Source: Streptomyces sp. MP131-18 (lineage in GTDB: Bacteria > Actinomycetota > Actinomycetes > Streptomycetales > Streptomycetaceae). From it: a stretch of 64,000 nucleotides of DNA. The stretch is taken from NCBI RefSeq assembly GCF_001984575.1, contig NZ_LZNS01000001.1, positions 6,124,398 to 6,188,397 of the forward strand, in the 5' to 3' direction. Below, piece by piece: positions 23,261 through 31,478 of this stretch. Within the stretch, counting starts at the first letter, position 1, and every line of letters starts with the position of its first letter. Under the pieces are notes generated by a model. The model ran no database searches, was not told the origin of the DNA, and saw only the letters and a list, made by a program, of their open reading frames with translations. Made by a program: the position numbers and the translations under genes.

Positions 23261-24285
23261 GACGCGCCGTCCGCGTGGATCTGCGCGGCCAGCGAGGCAA
23301 GGACCTCGTCGGTGCGCGGCCCGTAGTTCAGCAGCACACCGTCGTCGATGTGGGCTACCCGCCGGTCCATCCCGGCCGGGGTCTGCGCGATGCCGGGGAT
23401 CTCCAGCAGGCCGTCGATGCCGCCCACGGATTCGAGTCCCTTGGTCATCACGAGGATCACGTCGGGTGCCGCGGCGGCCAGCGCCTCGCTGGTGATCGGC
23501 GTGAAGTCCCGTTCCAGGCCGGATTCCGCGCCTGCGTCCACGCCGCCGGCCGCGTCGATCAGGGAACCGGCGCCGGACTCGGCGCCGCCCAGCAGGTACA
23601 CCGAAGCGGAGCCGCGCAGGTACAGGAACGCGACGCGCGGCCGGTCGCCCGCGCGGGGCACGTCGGCGCGCGCGGCCTCGATGCGGTCGGCCGTGCGCGC
23701 AATCAGCTCCTCGCCCGCCGACGGCACCCCGAGCGCCGCGGCGACCGCCCCGATGCGCGGCGCGATGTCGTCCAGACCGAGCGCGGCGTCGAACACCACG
23801 ATCGGCACGCCCGCGGCCCGGATCTGGGCCACGGCCTCGTCAGGACCCGTGGTGGATTCGGCAAGCACGATGTCGGGACGCAGCGACAGGACACCCTCGG
23901 CGGACACGTCGTGGCCACGCGTCACCACCGGGAGACCGGCGGCCTGTTCGAACGTGGCGGTCACGTCGCGGGCCACGACGCGGTCGCCGAGGCCCAGCGT
24001 CCAGACCAGCTCGGCGAGGGAGCCCGACAGCGGAACGATCCGGTCCGCGGACTCCACGGTGACCTCGGTGCCGTCCGCGGAGGGCGCGGTCACCGGCAAC
24101 GCGGGCGTCGGCGCCGGTCCTTCCAGCGGCTCGACCCGGTCGGCGGCGGGCGCGGCCGACCGCTGCTCCGCGCCGCCCGCGCCGCCCGCACCGGCGGAGC
24201 CGCCGCAGCCGGCGAGCACGAGGGCAAGGACCGGCAGGAGGGCGAGAGTTCGGAGAAGACGCGTGCGTCCCGGGCCGTGATCCAC
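23257..24285 (-). CDS. hmuT: Hemin-binding periplasmic-type lipoprotein
   Basis: A 342-residue solute-binding lipoprotein. GTG at 24285 begins a signal peptide with lipobox LAGC (Cys27), then an Ala/Gly-rich linker and a class III (BtuF/FhuD-like) binding fold; GDRVVARDVTATFEQAAGLPVV and SLRPDIVLAESTTGPDE are typical strands. It captures heme at the outer membrane face and hands it to HmuU/HmuV. An iron box lies about 45 bp upstream, so transcription is expected to rise when iron is low. Confidence 0.92.
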   Translation of the reverse strand: MDHGPGRTRLLRTLALLPVLALVLAGCGGSAGAGGAGGAEQRSAAPAADRVEPLEGPAPTPALPVTAPSADGTEVTVESADRIVPLSGSLAELVWTLGLGDRVVARDVTATFEQAAGLPVVTRGHDVSAEGVLSLRPDIVLAESTTGPDEAVAQIRAAGVPIVVFDAALGLDDIAPRIGAVAAALGVPSAGEELIARTADRIEAARADVPRAGDRPRVAFLYLRGSASVYLLGGAESGAGSLIDAAGGVDAGAESGLERDFTPITSEALAAAAPDVILVMTKGLESVGGIDGLLEIPGIAQTPAGMDRRVAHIDDGVLLNYGPRTDEVLASLAAQIHADGAS

Positions 24286-24329
24286 TGATTCGTCCGCCTT
24301 TCGGGGGTTACGGACTTGCCGACTATAGA

Positions 24330-24348
24330 TTAGGTTAGCCTAACCTTA
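24330..24348. promoter_or_regulatory. DtxR/IdeR-type iron box
   Basis: The 19-base site TTAGGTTAGCCTAACCTTA matches the DtxR-family operator consensus (TTAGGTTAGSCTAACCTAA) at all but one position, with a perfect AGGTTAG/CTAACCT core. It sits between the divergent hmuT and HtaA-protein starts, so one iron-loaded repressor dimer pair could block both operons. The match is seen; the regulation is known for the family and inferred here. Confidence 0.92.
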
Positions 24349-24383
24349 GTTGCTTGCTCCGGGCCGGCCGAAAGGGGCCTTCG

Positions 24384-25835
24384 ATGCTGCCCAGCACCCC
24401 ACGGCGCCATGTGCGCGCCCTGCGCGCCCTGTTCGCGCTGCTGTCGCTCGCACTGCCGCTCGTGCTGCTGCCCGGCCACACCGCGCAGGCGGCCGAACGC
24501 ACCGTGGCCGGCGGCCGCCTGGACTGGGGCATCAAGACGTCCTTCCAGACGTACGTCACAGGACCCATCGCGAACGGCGCCTACGAACTGACCGGCGGCG
24601 CGGCCACCGTCGGCGAGAACCAGTTCCGCTTCCACTCCGCCAGCGGCGGCTACGACCCGGACACCGGCGCGTTCGAGGCCGGATACGGCGGCGGCGTTCA
24701 CTTCACCGGACACCGGAAGGACGACGGCAGCCACGAACTGGACCTCACCATCAGCAATCCCACCGTCCGGATCGCCGGCGACTCCGGCACGCTCCACGCC
24801 GACATGCGCAGCAAGGAACGCGGCACCGGCGTCGTCACCGAGACCGCCCAGGTGCCGCTGGCCGACCTCGACCTGACCGGCGTCGACCTGCGCGGCGGCA
24901 CCTCCATCGCGGTCACCGGCATCCCGGCCACCCTCACCGCCGAGGGGGCGGCCGCGTTCGCCGGGTACTACCGGGCGGGCGACGCGCTGGACCCGGTGAC
25001 CCTGACCGCCGACACCGAAGCCCCCGCCGAGCCGGAACCGGAGCCGGAGCCCTCGGACGACGGGGACGGGGACGGGGAAGCCGACGCGGCGGACGGCGCG
25101 ATCGCGGCCGGTGCCGTCGACTGGGGCGTGCGCCGCACCTTCCGCGAGTACGTCACCGGCCCCATCGCCGAGGGCTCGTGGCAGGTGGCCGACGGGGCGC
25201 AGGACGGCGGCGCGCTCTTCCGCTTCCCCGCCGCCTCCGGTACCGCCGACCCCGAACGCGGCACCGTGGAAGCCGAGTTCACCGGCGCGGTGCGGTTCAC
25301 CGGCAGCGGCCTCGACCTGACGCTCGGCGGCTTCACCGTCACCGTGGCCGACGGCGAGGGAACGCTCGCCGCCGACGTGACCACGGACGGCGGCGAGCCC
25401 GCCGCGGACCGGCCGCTGATCACCTTCGAGGCCGCAGGACCCGCGCCGCGCGACGGGCTGATCCTGCTGAACGAGGCGCCCGCGGAGCTGACGGAGGAGG
25501 GCGCCGCCGCGTTCGGCGGCCTGTACCCGCCCGGCACCGCCATGGACCCCGTCACCCTCGCCTTCGCCCTCGACGGCGACGCCGAACTCCCGCCGCTGCC
25601 CGACCTGGGCAGCGAGCCCGCCGCCGCGGAGAGCCCCAGGGCCGCGGACCCCGGCACGGACCCCGGCGAGGCGCCCGCCGCGGCGGAGCCCGCCGACGAC
25701 GGCGGCACCCCGACCACCCTCATCGCGACCGGCACCGGCGTGTCGCTCGCCCTCGCCGCCGCCGCGTACGTCCTCCTGCGCCGCACCCGCCGCGCTCGGC
25801 ACAACGGAATCCCCAAGGAGACAGACCCGTCATGA
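24384..25835 (+). CDS. Surface heme-binding protein with two HtaA domains
   Basis: A 483-residue exported protein: signal peptide (about 1-36), HtaA domain 1 opening with LDWGIKTSFQTYVTGPIANG (about 45-65), an acidic EPEPEP/DDGDGDG linker, HtaA domain 2 opening with VDWGVRRTFREYVTGPIAEG, an acidic stalk, an LIATG motif, a membrane segment and a RRTRRAR tail. HtaA domains bind heme in corynebacterial surface proteins, and the motif set here is the same. LIATG resembles the LAxTG sorting signal, so it may be wall-linked. The start is ATG at 24384 after GAAAGGGG. Its stop overlaps the next gene's ATG. Expected to be repressed by iron through the upstream box. Confidence 0.92.
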   Translation: MLPSTPRRHVRALRALFALLSLALPLVLLPGHTAQAAERTVAGGRLDWGIKTSFQTYVTGPIANGAYELTGGAATVGENQFRFHSASGGYDPDTGAFEAGYGGGVHFTGHRKDDGSHELDLTISNPTVRIAGDSGTLHADMRSKERGTGVVTETAQVPLADLDLTGVDLRGGTSIAVTGIPATLTAEGAAAFAGYYRAGDALDPVTLTADTEAPAEPEPEPEPSDDGDGDGEADAADGAIAAGAVDWGVRRTFREYVTGPIAEGSWQVADGAQDGGALFRFPAASGTADPERGTVEAEFTGAVRFTGSGLDLTLGGFTVTVADGEGTLAADVTTDGGEPAADRPLITFEAAGPAPRDGLILLNEAPAELTEEGAAAFGGLYPPGTAMDPVTLAFALDGDAELPPLPDLGSEPAAAESPRAADPGTDPGEAPAAAEPADDGGTPTTLIATGTGVSLALAAAAYVLLRRTRRARHNGIPKETDPS

Positions 25836-27283
25836 CCCTCACCAGACCCCGCCCCGTCCGCCGCGGCGGGCTGCTGCTCGCCGCGGCCACCGCGACCGTG
25901 CTCGGCGTGACCTCGTTCGGCGGCCAGGCGCTGGCCGACGACACCGCACCCGCCGCGCCGATCGGCCTGACCGACGGCACGCTCGACTGGGGCGTGAAGG
26001 AGTCCTTCCGCCGCTACCTCACCGGACCGATCGCGGGCGGGAGCGCGACGACCACCGACGGTGCGCGGACCAACGAGGACGGCAGCTACCGCTTCACCGG
26101 TGGCACCGGCACCTACGACCCGGCGGTCCACGCGGTGGACACCGCGTTCGACGGGAGCGTCCACTTCGAGGGTCACCACGGCGAACTCGACCTGAAACTC
26201 TCCGAGTTCCGTGTGGTCACCGAGGGGGAGAGCGGCGCGATCTTGGCGGACGTCACGGTCGCGGGCACCACCACGGAGGACGTCGAGTTCGCCACGCTCG
26301 ACCTCTCCGCGGTGGCGCCGGGTCAGGGGGAGGGCGGGGCGCTGGTCTTCGCGGACATCCCCGCCACCCTGACCTCCGGCGGCGCCGAGGCGTTCGAGTA
26401 CAACGGCGCCCCGATGTACCAGGAGGGCACCGAACTGGACCCGGCCACCCTGACCGTCACCCCTGAGGAGCCTGAGGAGCCTGAGGAGCCGGGAACCCCG
26501 GAGGAGCCCGGGGCACCCGAGGAGCCCGGCACGCCCGCCCCGGCCGCCGGCGGCATCCACGACGGCCGGCTCGACTGGGGTGTGAAGGAGTCGTTCCGCG
26601 GCTATGTGACCGGCCCCATCGCGAACGGCAGCGTCGAACTCACCGGCGGCGCCGCCGAGATCGCGGACGGCTACCGCTTCCCCCACGCGCAGGGCACCGC
26701 CGACGGCGACGCCGGCACCCTGGACGCCGCGTTCGACGGCGCGGTCCGCTTCACCGGCCACGACGGCGCGCTCGACCTGTCGTTCTCCGAACTGGCCCTC
26801 GACGTGGACGGCGGCGAGGCCACGCTGGTCGCCGACGTCACCTCGAAGGACCGCGAGACCGGCGAGGTCGACGCATACGACGCCATCCCCGTCGCGGACC
26901 TCGACCTCGCCGCCGACGCCCTGTCCCCGGCGAGCCCGGTGAACGACGTCATCACCCTCGACGCCGTTCCCGCCACCCTCACCGCCGAGGGCGCCGAGGC
27001 GTTCGCCGGCTTCTACGGGCCGGGCGAGGCCCTCGACCCGGTCACCGCCACCCTCGCCCTCACCGAGGACGCCGACCTCGGCGGGTCAGGGGACGGCGGC
27101 ACCGAAGGCGGCACCGGCGGACCAGGCGGCATCTCGCCCCAGTCGGGTGCCACGGGCGGAGCCCTGGCCGCGACCGGCGGCGACACCTCCGCCCCGCTGC
27201 TCGCCGGTGCGGCGGCGGCCCTGGCGGCAACCGGCGCGGCCGTCGTCCTGACCACGCGCCGCCGCGCCCGCCTCCAGGGCTGA
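25832..27283 (+). CDS. Surface heme-binding protein with two HtaA domains and LAATG sortase signal
   Basis: A second 483-residue HtaA protein, translationally coupled to the first (ATGA). It has a signal peptide ending near GGQALADD, then HtaA domain 1 (LDWGVKESFRRYLTGPIAGG), a Pro/Glu repeat linker of EEP and EEPGTP units (about 210-235), and HtaA domain 2 (LDWGVKESFRGYVTGPIANG). The C-terminus has LAATG at about 445-449, a hydrophobic stretch and an RRRAR tail, the layout of a class E sortase substrate. The two proteins share architecture and length but differ in linker, suggesting tandem duplication. It probably carries heme across the wall to HmuT. Confidence 0.93.
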   Translation: MTLTRPRPVRRGGLLLAAATATVLGVTSFGGQALADDTAPAAPIGLTDGTLDWGVKESFRRYLTGPIAGGSATTTDGARTNEDGSYRFTGGTGTYDPAVHAVDTAFDGSVHFEGHHGELDLKLSEFRVVTEGESGAILADVTVAGTTTEDVEFATLDLSAVAPGQGEGGALVFADIPATLTSGGAEAFEYNGAPMYQEGTELDPATLTVTPEEPEEPEEPGTPEEPGAPEEPGTPAPAAGGIHDGRLDWGVKESFRGYVTGPIANGSVELTGGAAEIADGYRFPHAQGTADGDAGTLDAAFDGAVRFTGHDGALDLSFSELALDVDGGEATLVADVTSKDRETGEVDAYDAIPVADLDLAADALSPASPVNDVITLDAVPATLTAEGAEAFAGFYGPGEALDPVTATLALTEDADLGGSGDGGTEGGTGGPGGISPQSGATGGALAATGGDTSAPLLAGAAAALAATGAAVVLTTRRRARLQG

Positions 27284-27292
27284 CGCCCTGAG

Positions 27293-27324
27293 CCCTCCGG
27301 CCGGCCGCACGGCCGGCCGGAGGG
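27293..27324. terminator. Bidirectional hairpin terminator
   Basis: A perfect 15-bp inverted repeat (CCCTCCGGCCGGCCG at 27293-27307, CGGCCGGCCGGAGGG at 27310-27324) lies between the 3' ends of the HtaA operon and the convergent LysR gene. It can serve both directions. Confidence 0.8.
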
Positions 27325-27331
27325 CCCGGGC

Positions 27332-28231
27332 TCAGCAGCCCTGCGGCTCGGTGGCCGCCGTGGTCAGCGCCGTGGTGAACGCCTGCACCGGCAGGGCCGC
27401 GGGCGGCCTGCCGTACACGGCGAGCGAGACGCGCCTGCGCTCCCCGGGCAGCCGGTCGGCGCGCACGCCCGGGTGGCGGTGGGCACGCAGCGCCAGCCCC
27501 GGCAGCACGCCGACCCCGAGGCCCGCGGCGACGAGCGCCTGCACGGCGACGTAGTCGTCGGTCTCGAACGTGATGCGCGGCGCGAACCCGGCCCGCGCGC
27601 AGATCGACGCCAGGTGCGTGCGGCACCGTTCGCACCCGGCGATCCAGTTCTCCCCGGCGTAGGTCGACAGCTCCGCGCGCGGGCCCGGCCACGTGGCGTC
27701 CGCGGGCGTCACCACGTACATCGCCTCCTGGAGCAAGGGCGTCGTCGTCGTGTTCCGCCGGTCGCCCGGCAGCGGATCGTCGTGGTCGAATATCAGCGCC
27801 GCGTCGACGTTCCCGTTGCGCAGCGCCGTCAGCGCCTCCGGCGGCTCCGCCTCGCTCAGCGCCAGCTCGACGCCCGGGTGCTCGGCCGCCAGGCGCGCCG
27901 CCGCGGTCGGCACCAGCGTCGCCAGCGCCGAGGGGAACGCCGCGAGCCGCACCCGCCCGGTGCCGAGGCCCGCGTGCGCCGCCAGCTCGGCCTGCGCCGC
28001 CTCCACCTGGCCGAGGATCTCCTCCGCCCGCGCCACCAGCAGCCGCCCCGCGTCGGTCAGGAGCACCCCGCGGCCCACGCGCCGCACCAGGACGACGCCC
28101 ACCTCCGCCTCCAGCTTCGCCAGGTGGTGGCTCACCGAGGGCTGCGCGTAGTGCAACGACTCGGCGGCCGCGGTGACCGAGCCCTCGCGGGCCACCGCGA
28201 CCAGGACCCGGAGCCGGGTGAGGTCCAGCAT
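27332..28231 (-). CDS. LysR-family transcriptional regulator
   Basis: About 299 residues. The N-terminal winged HTH matches the family (LRVLVAVAREGSVTAAAESLHYAQPSVSHHLAKLE), followed by a substrate-binding effector domain ending with a cysteine. ATG at 28231 is preferred; ATG at 28243 adds four residues. It is divergent from the PLP-dependent dehydratase with about 80 bp between, the classical arrangement for a LysR protein controlling its neighbour in response to a small molecule. The effector is unknown; an amino acid substrate of the dehydratase is a fair guess. Confidence 0.9.
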   Translation of the reverse strand: MLDLTRLRVLVAVAREGSVTAAAESLHYAQPSVSHHLAKLEAEVGVVLVRRVGRGVLLTDAGRLLVARAEEILGQVEAAQAELAAHAGLGTGRVRLAAFPSALATLVPTAAARLAAEHPGVELALSEAEPPEALTALRNGNVDAALIFDHDDPLPGDRRNTTTTPLLQEAMYVVTPADATWPGPRAELSTYAGENWIAGCERCRTHLASICARAGFAPRITFETDDYVAVQALVAAGLGVGVLPGLALRAHRHPGVRADRLPGERRRVSLAVYGRPPAALPVQAFTTALTTAATEPQGC

Positions 28232-28312
28232 GCCCGGAAGCATAGATGAGGTCGATGGAACCAGAGAAAACCGGCATTGGATCTATACGGCCAGGTATGG
28301 GACGGTGCTGGC

Positions 28313-29290
28313 ATGTCTGGCACGCCGCGAACGCCGACCATCACCGACGCCCTGCGCGCCCGCCGCCTCCTGGCCGGCCACCTGCCGCCCACACCCATGT
28401 GGTCCTATCCCGCGCTCAACGCCACGACCGGCGCGACCGTGCTGCTCAAGCACGAGAACGCCCAGCCCACCGGCGCGTTCAAGGTGCGCGGTGGCCTGAC
28501 GCTGATGGCCGGGCTCGACGCCGCCGGGCGCGCCCGCGGCGTGGTGGGCTACTCCACCGGCAACCACGCCCAGTCCCTCGCCTACGCCGCCGCCCGCTTC
28601 GACGCGCCCTGCGTCATCGTCATGCCCACCGGCCCCAACCCGGCCAAGGCGCACGCCGTCCGGGCGCTGGGCGCCGAACTGATCGAGGCGGGCGCCGACC
28701 TCGGCGAGGCCGCCGTGCACGCCGGGCGCATCGCCGCCGAACGCGGCATGCGGCTGGTCAGCGCGGCCGACGAGCCGGAGCTGATCGCCGGGGTGGCGAC
28801 CGCCTATCTGGAGGTCTTCGACCGCGAGCCCGCGCTCGACGCGGTGATCGTCCCGGTCGGCGGCGGCAGCGGCGCCGCCGCGGCCTGCCTGGCCGCCGCG
28901 GCGCTCGCGCCCGGCTGCCGCGTCGTCGCCGTCCAGTCGGCGGCCTCGCCCGCCGCCCACGACTCCTGGCGGTCCGGCGGGGCGCAGCTGCGCCGCCCCA
29001 ACCGCACCCGGGTCGAAGGGCTGGCCACCGGCAGCGGGTTCGAGCTGACCCAGCGCATCCTGCGTGACCACCTTGCGGACTTCCTCCTGGTGGACGACGA
29101 CGCCATCGCCGGGGCCCAGTGGACGCTGATGCGCGACGCCCACACCCTCGCCGAGGGCGCGGGCGCGGCGGCCCTGGCGGCGCTGCTCGCGTATCCCGAA
29201 CGGTTCGCGGGGCAGCGGGTCGCGGTGATGTGCACCGGCGGCAACGCCAGCGAGACGGAGATCCGCGCCTGTAGCGCGGTGGCCGCCTGA
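28313..29290 (+). CDS. PLP-dependent serine/threonine dehydratase family enzyme
   Basis: A 325-residue fold-type II PLP enzyme. Lys57 in TGAFKVRGG is the Schiff-base lysine, STGNHAQSLAYAA is the cofactor/substrate loop, and PVGGGSGA is the phosphate-binding glycine loop. There is no C-terminal ACT regulatory domain, so it is a catabolic or allosterically simple type rather than feedback-controlled IlvA. It probably deaminates threonine, serine or a related hydroxy amino acid to a keto acid. The ATG at 28313 starts just before the conserved region. Control by the divergent LysR gene is likely. Confidence 0.88.
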   Translation: MSGTPRTPTITDALRARRLLAGHLPPTPMWSYPALNATTGATVLLKHENAQPTGAFKVRGGLTLMAGLDAAGRARGVVGYSTGNHAQSLAYAAARFDAPCVIVMPTGPNPAKAHAVRALGAELIEAGADLGEAAVHAGRIAAERGMRLVSAADEPELIAGVATAYLEVFDREPALDAVIVPVGGGSGAAAACLAAAALAPGCRVVAVQSAASPAAHDSWRSGGAQLRRPNRTRVEGLATGSGFELTQRILRDHLADFLLVDDDAIAGAQWTLMRDAHTLAEGAGAAALAALLAYPERFAGQRVAVMCTGGNASETEIRACSAVAA

Positions 29291-29312
29291 CCCGGGGCGG
29301 CGCGGTCCTGCC

Positions 29313-30602
29313 TCAGCAGTCGCAGCAGCAGCACCCGTCGCCGCCACCGCCGCCCCCGCTTCCGCCGCCCCCGCCGGCGTCGCCCCCACCGCCCCCGCTT
29401 CCGCCGCCCCCACCGGCGTCGCCCCCACCACCCCGGCTTCCGCCGCCACCCCCGCTTCCGCCGCCCCCGCCGGCGTCGCCGCCCCCGTCACCCGTGTCAC
29501 TGCCGCGCTCGCCGCGGTTCGCGTCATCGCCGCCGCAGTTGCAGCACTGGCAGCCTTCGGAGCACGTGTCACAGCAGTCGCCCCGGCGGCACCAGCCGGT
29601 GCGTTCCCTGCCGGTCCACGGATCGCGGTACGGGTCGGAGCAGCAGACCTGACCGGTGCAGAACAGCCCGGTCCACACGGCGCAGCCGGCGACCGGGCCG
29701 CGCCGCCGCGTCGGCGGCGGGGCGCCGCCGGGCGGCAGGTGCGCGCAGCTCGTGTCGAAGGTGCGGTCCACGGCCCGGCGCAGCTCGTGGTCGAGCAGGA
29801 GGTGCAGCAGCCGGTCGTCGTCGAAGCGGGCCTCGGCGAGGGCGAGGCGGATGCCGAGGGCCGCGTCGTCGCACAGGCGGCGGACCTCGGGCAGCGGCGT
29901 GCCGGTGGCGGTGACCGGGTTCCACGCCCCGTTCCCTTCGTCCGCCGCCAAGTCCTCGACGGCGTCGAGGAGATGGGCGATGCGGCCGAAGAGGCGGCCC
30001 GCCTCCGCCAGCGGCCGGGCGTTGTCCGGCCGGCCCGCCAGGTGTGCGGTGTGTGCGAATGCGGCGGCCGTCGCGGTCTCCGTGGGCTCGGTCACCGCGA
30101 GGACCGGGGTGCCCGGCCCGGCCGCGGCCTCGACCTCCTGCTGACGGCCGACCGCGTCGGTGAGCACCGCGGTGTCGAAGCCGATCCGCGCGCCGCCGCG
30201 GCTGCCCGCCGCGTCCCAGCCGGTCGCGAAGCGCCGCGCGGCGGCGGCGACGCCGCGGCGGGCCAGCAGGCCGTCGCGGTCGGCGATGTGGTCGCGGATC
30301 TTCGCGGACGCAAGCACCAGCGACACGGCGGCGGCCAGGGCCGCGCCCTCGCCGCGCGCGACGCTGGCGGTGCGCATCCCGCGCAGCGGGCAGGGGCCGG
30401 CGGTGCGCCTGGCCGCCGGGGCCTTCGGGGCCTGCGCCTCGTGCAGCACGGAGATGAGCAGGCCGTCGTAGTTGGTGGCCACCCGGGCGGCCTGCCCGTG
30501 GGTGCCGCGCAGCGCCAGGCAGAGGCCGCACAGGTGCGCCACCCAGTCATCCGCGAGGCCCCCCGGCAGCCGATGACGGCACGGCCTGATTATTCCGAAC
30601 AC
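29313..30602 (-). CDS. DUF5685 family protein with Gly-Ser-Asp repeats and cysteine-rich tail
   Basis: A 429-residue protein. The N-terminal 290 residues resemble a conserved actinobacterial family that opens with FGIIRPCRHRLPGGLADDWVAHLCGLCLALRG and contains ATNYDGLLISVL. The C-terminal 100 residues are unusual: many Cys in CTGQVCCSDPY, WCRRGDCCDTCSEGCQCCNC, then a glycine-rich repeat (GGGGGDAGGGGGS and variants), ending GDGCCCCDC. The Cys clusters suggest metal or Fe-S binding; nothing shows which. The start is GTG at 30602 after a G-run, next to the FGII motif. Function is unknown. Confidence 0.8.
   Translation of the reverse strand: MFGIIRPCRHRLPGGLADDWVAHLCGLCLALRGTHGQAARVATNYDGLLISVLHEAQAPKAPAARRTAGPCPLRGMRTASVARGEGAALAAAVSLVLASAKIRDHIADRDGLLARRGVAAAARRFATGWDAAGSRGGARIGFDTAVLTDAVGRQQEVEAAAGPGTPVLAVTEPTETATAAAFAHTAHLAGRPDNARPLAEAGRLFGRIAHLLDAVEDLAADEGNGAWNPVTATGTPLPEVRRLCDDAALGIRLALAEARFDDDRLLHLLLDHELRRAVDRTFDTSCAHLPPGGAPPPTRRRGPVAGCAVWTGLFCTGQVCCSDPYRDPWTGRERTGWCRRGDCCDTCSEGCQCCNCGGDDANRGERGSDTGDGGGDAGGGGGSGGGGGSRGGGGDAGGGGGSGGGGGDAGGGGGSGGGGGGDGCCCCDC
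29340..29491. repeat. Glycine-codon tandem repeat inside the DUF5685 gene
   Basis: An imperfect tandem repeat with a basic unit of about 39 bp (13 codons, GGGGGDAGGGGGS-like) is repeated around three times, broken by GGSRGGGG. It encodes the glycine linker before the last cysteine cluster. Such C-rich DNA is prone to slippage, so repeat number may differ between strains. Confidence 0.75.
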
Positions 30603-30785
30603 GTGAGCCCCCCCGTGAGCTGATCGCGCGAAGGTCAACATCATGACAGAGGCGGGGGAATGGCCCCGACCTGGTGTCCGGTGGCCCGGCGAGGCCGGGT
30701 CCTGTCAGATCTGTTGACGCAAAAGCCCAGCTCATACGTTGCTGGTACGAAACAGCGAGGGGTTAACGGGCCGTTCGGGCGCGCG

Positions 30786-31406
30786 TCAGGTGAAAAGCGC
30801 CGGGTCGCCCGCGCCCTCGCGCACCACCTCCGGCTCGTCCCCGGAGAAGTCCACGACCGTGGTGGGGACGACGCCGCAGTCCCCGGCGTCGAGTACGGCG
30901 TCCACCACGTGGTCGAGCCGTTCCTTGATCTCCCAGCCCTGGGTCAGCGCGTCCTCCTCGCCTGGAAGGAGCAGGGTGCTCGACATCAGCGGCTCGCCCA
31001 GCTCCGCCAGCAGGGCCCGCACGACGGTGTTGTCGGGGATGCGCACGCCGATGGTCCGGCGCTTGGGGTGCATCAGCCGGCGCGGCGCCTCCTTGGTGGC
31101 GGGCAGGATGAAGGTGTACTTGCCGGGCGTGGCCGCCCGGACGGCGCGGAAGACGGTGTTGTCCACCCGGGCGAACTGCCCCAGCTGCACGAAGTCCGCG
31201 CAGACCAGGGTGAAGTGATGGCGGTCGCCCAGCTTCCGGATGGCCCGGATACGGTCCAGACCCTCGCCGTTGCCCAGCCGGCAGCCGAGCGCGAAGCAGG
31301 AGTCCGTCGGGTAGACGACGAGCCCCCCGGCCCGGATGATCTCCGCCACCTGGCCGATGACGCGGGGCTGTGGGTTCTTGGGGTGCACGTCGAAATATCT
31401 CGCCAT
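30786..31406 (-). CDS. Sua5/YciO/YrdC-type threonylcarbamoyl-AMP synthase family protein
   Basis: A 206-residue YrdC-fold protein. Characteristic segments are GGLVVYPTDSCFALGC, KLGDRHHFTLVC, PGKYTFILPATKEAPRRL (nucleotide site), RTIGVRIPDN and EPLMSSTLLLPGE. The family makes threonylcarbamoyl-AMP for tRNA t6A synthesis. The sequence looks closer to the YciO branch than to the essential Sua5, so it may be an accessory paralogue. The ATG at 31406 fits the family start. A roughly 180-bp gap separates it from the DUF5685 gene. Confidence 0.85.
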   Translation of the reverse strand: MARYFDVHPKNPQPRVIGQVAEIIRAGGLVVYPTDSCFALGCRLGNGEGLDRIRAIRKLGDRHHFTLVCADFVQLGQFARVDNTVFRAVRAATPGKYTFILPATKEAPRRLMHPKRRTIGVRIPDNTVVRALLAELGEPLMSSTLLLPGEEDALTQGWEIKERLDHVVDAVLDAGDCGVVPTTVVDFSGDEPEVVREGAGDPALFT

Positions 31407-31432
31407 ACCACGAGCCTAGGCCCTGCCCTTCC

Positions 31433-31463
31433 GATGCCGCCGGGCCGGTGGGCCGGCGGCATC
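31433..31463 (-). terminator. Terminator of the glucoside-transport operon
   Basis: An 11-bp perfect inverted repeat (GATGCCGCCGG at 31433-31443, CCGGCGGCATC at 31453-31463) with a nine-base loop follows the GH13 gene stop on the minus strand. Confidence 0.7.
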
Positions 31464-31478
31464 GTGGGGTCGGTGAGG

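Noticed and set aside
19569..23300. Long open frames opposite the sugar transferase and hmu genes
   Set aside because: They are Gln/Arg/Gly-rich shadows, typical in GC-rich DNA, on the strand opposite well-recognised genes.
24286..24383. Riboswitch upstream of the HtaA genes
   Set aside because: The short leader is explained by the iron box and ribosome-binding site; no conserved riboswitch fold is visible.
29340..29491. Gly/Ser/Cys-rich tail as a microcin B17-like precursor peptide
   Set aside because: It is the end of a long DUF5685 protein, and there is no YcaO, cyclodehydratase or transporter gene nearby.
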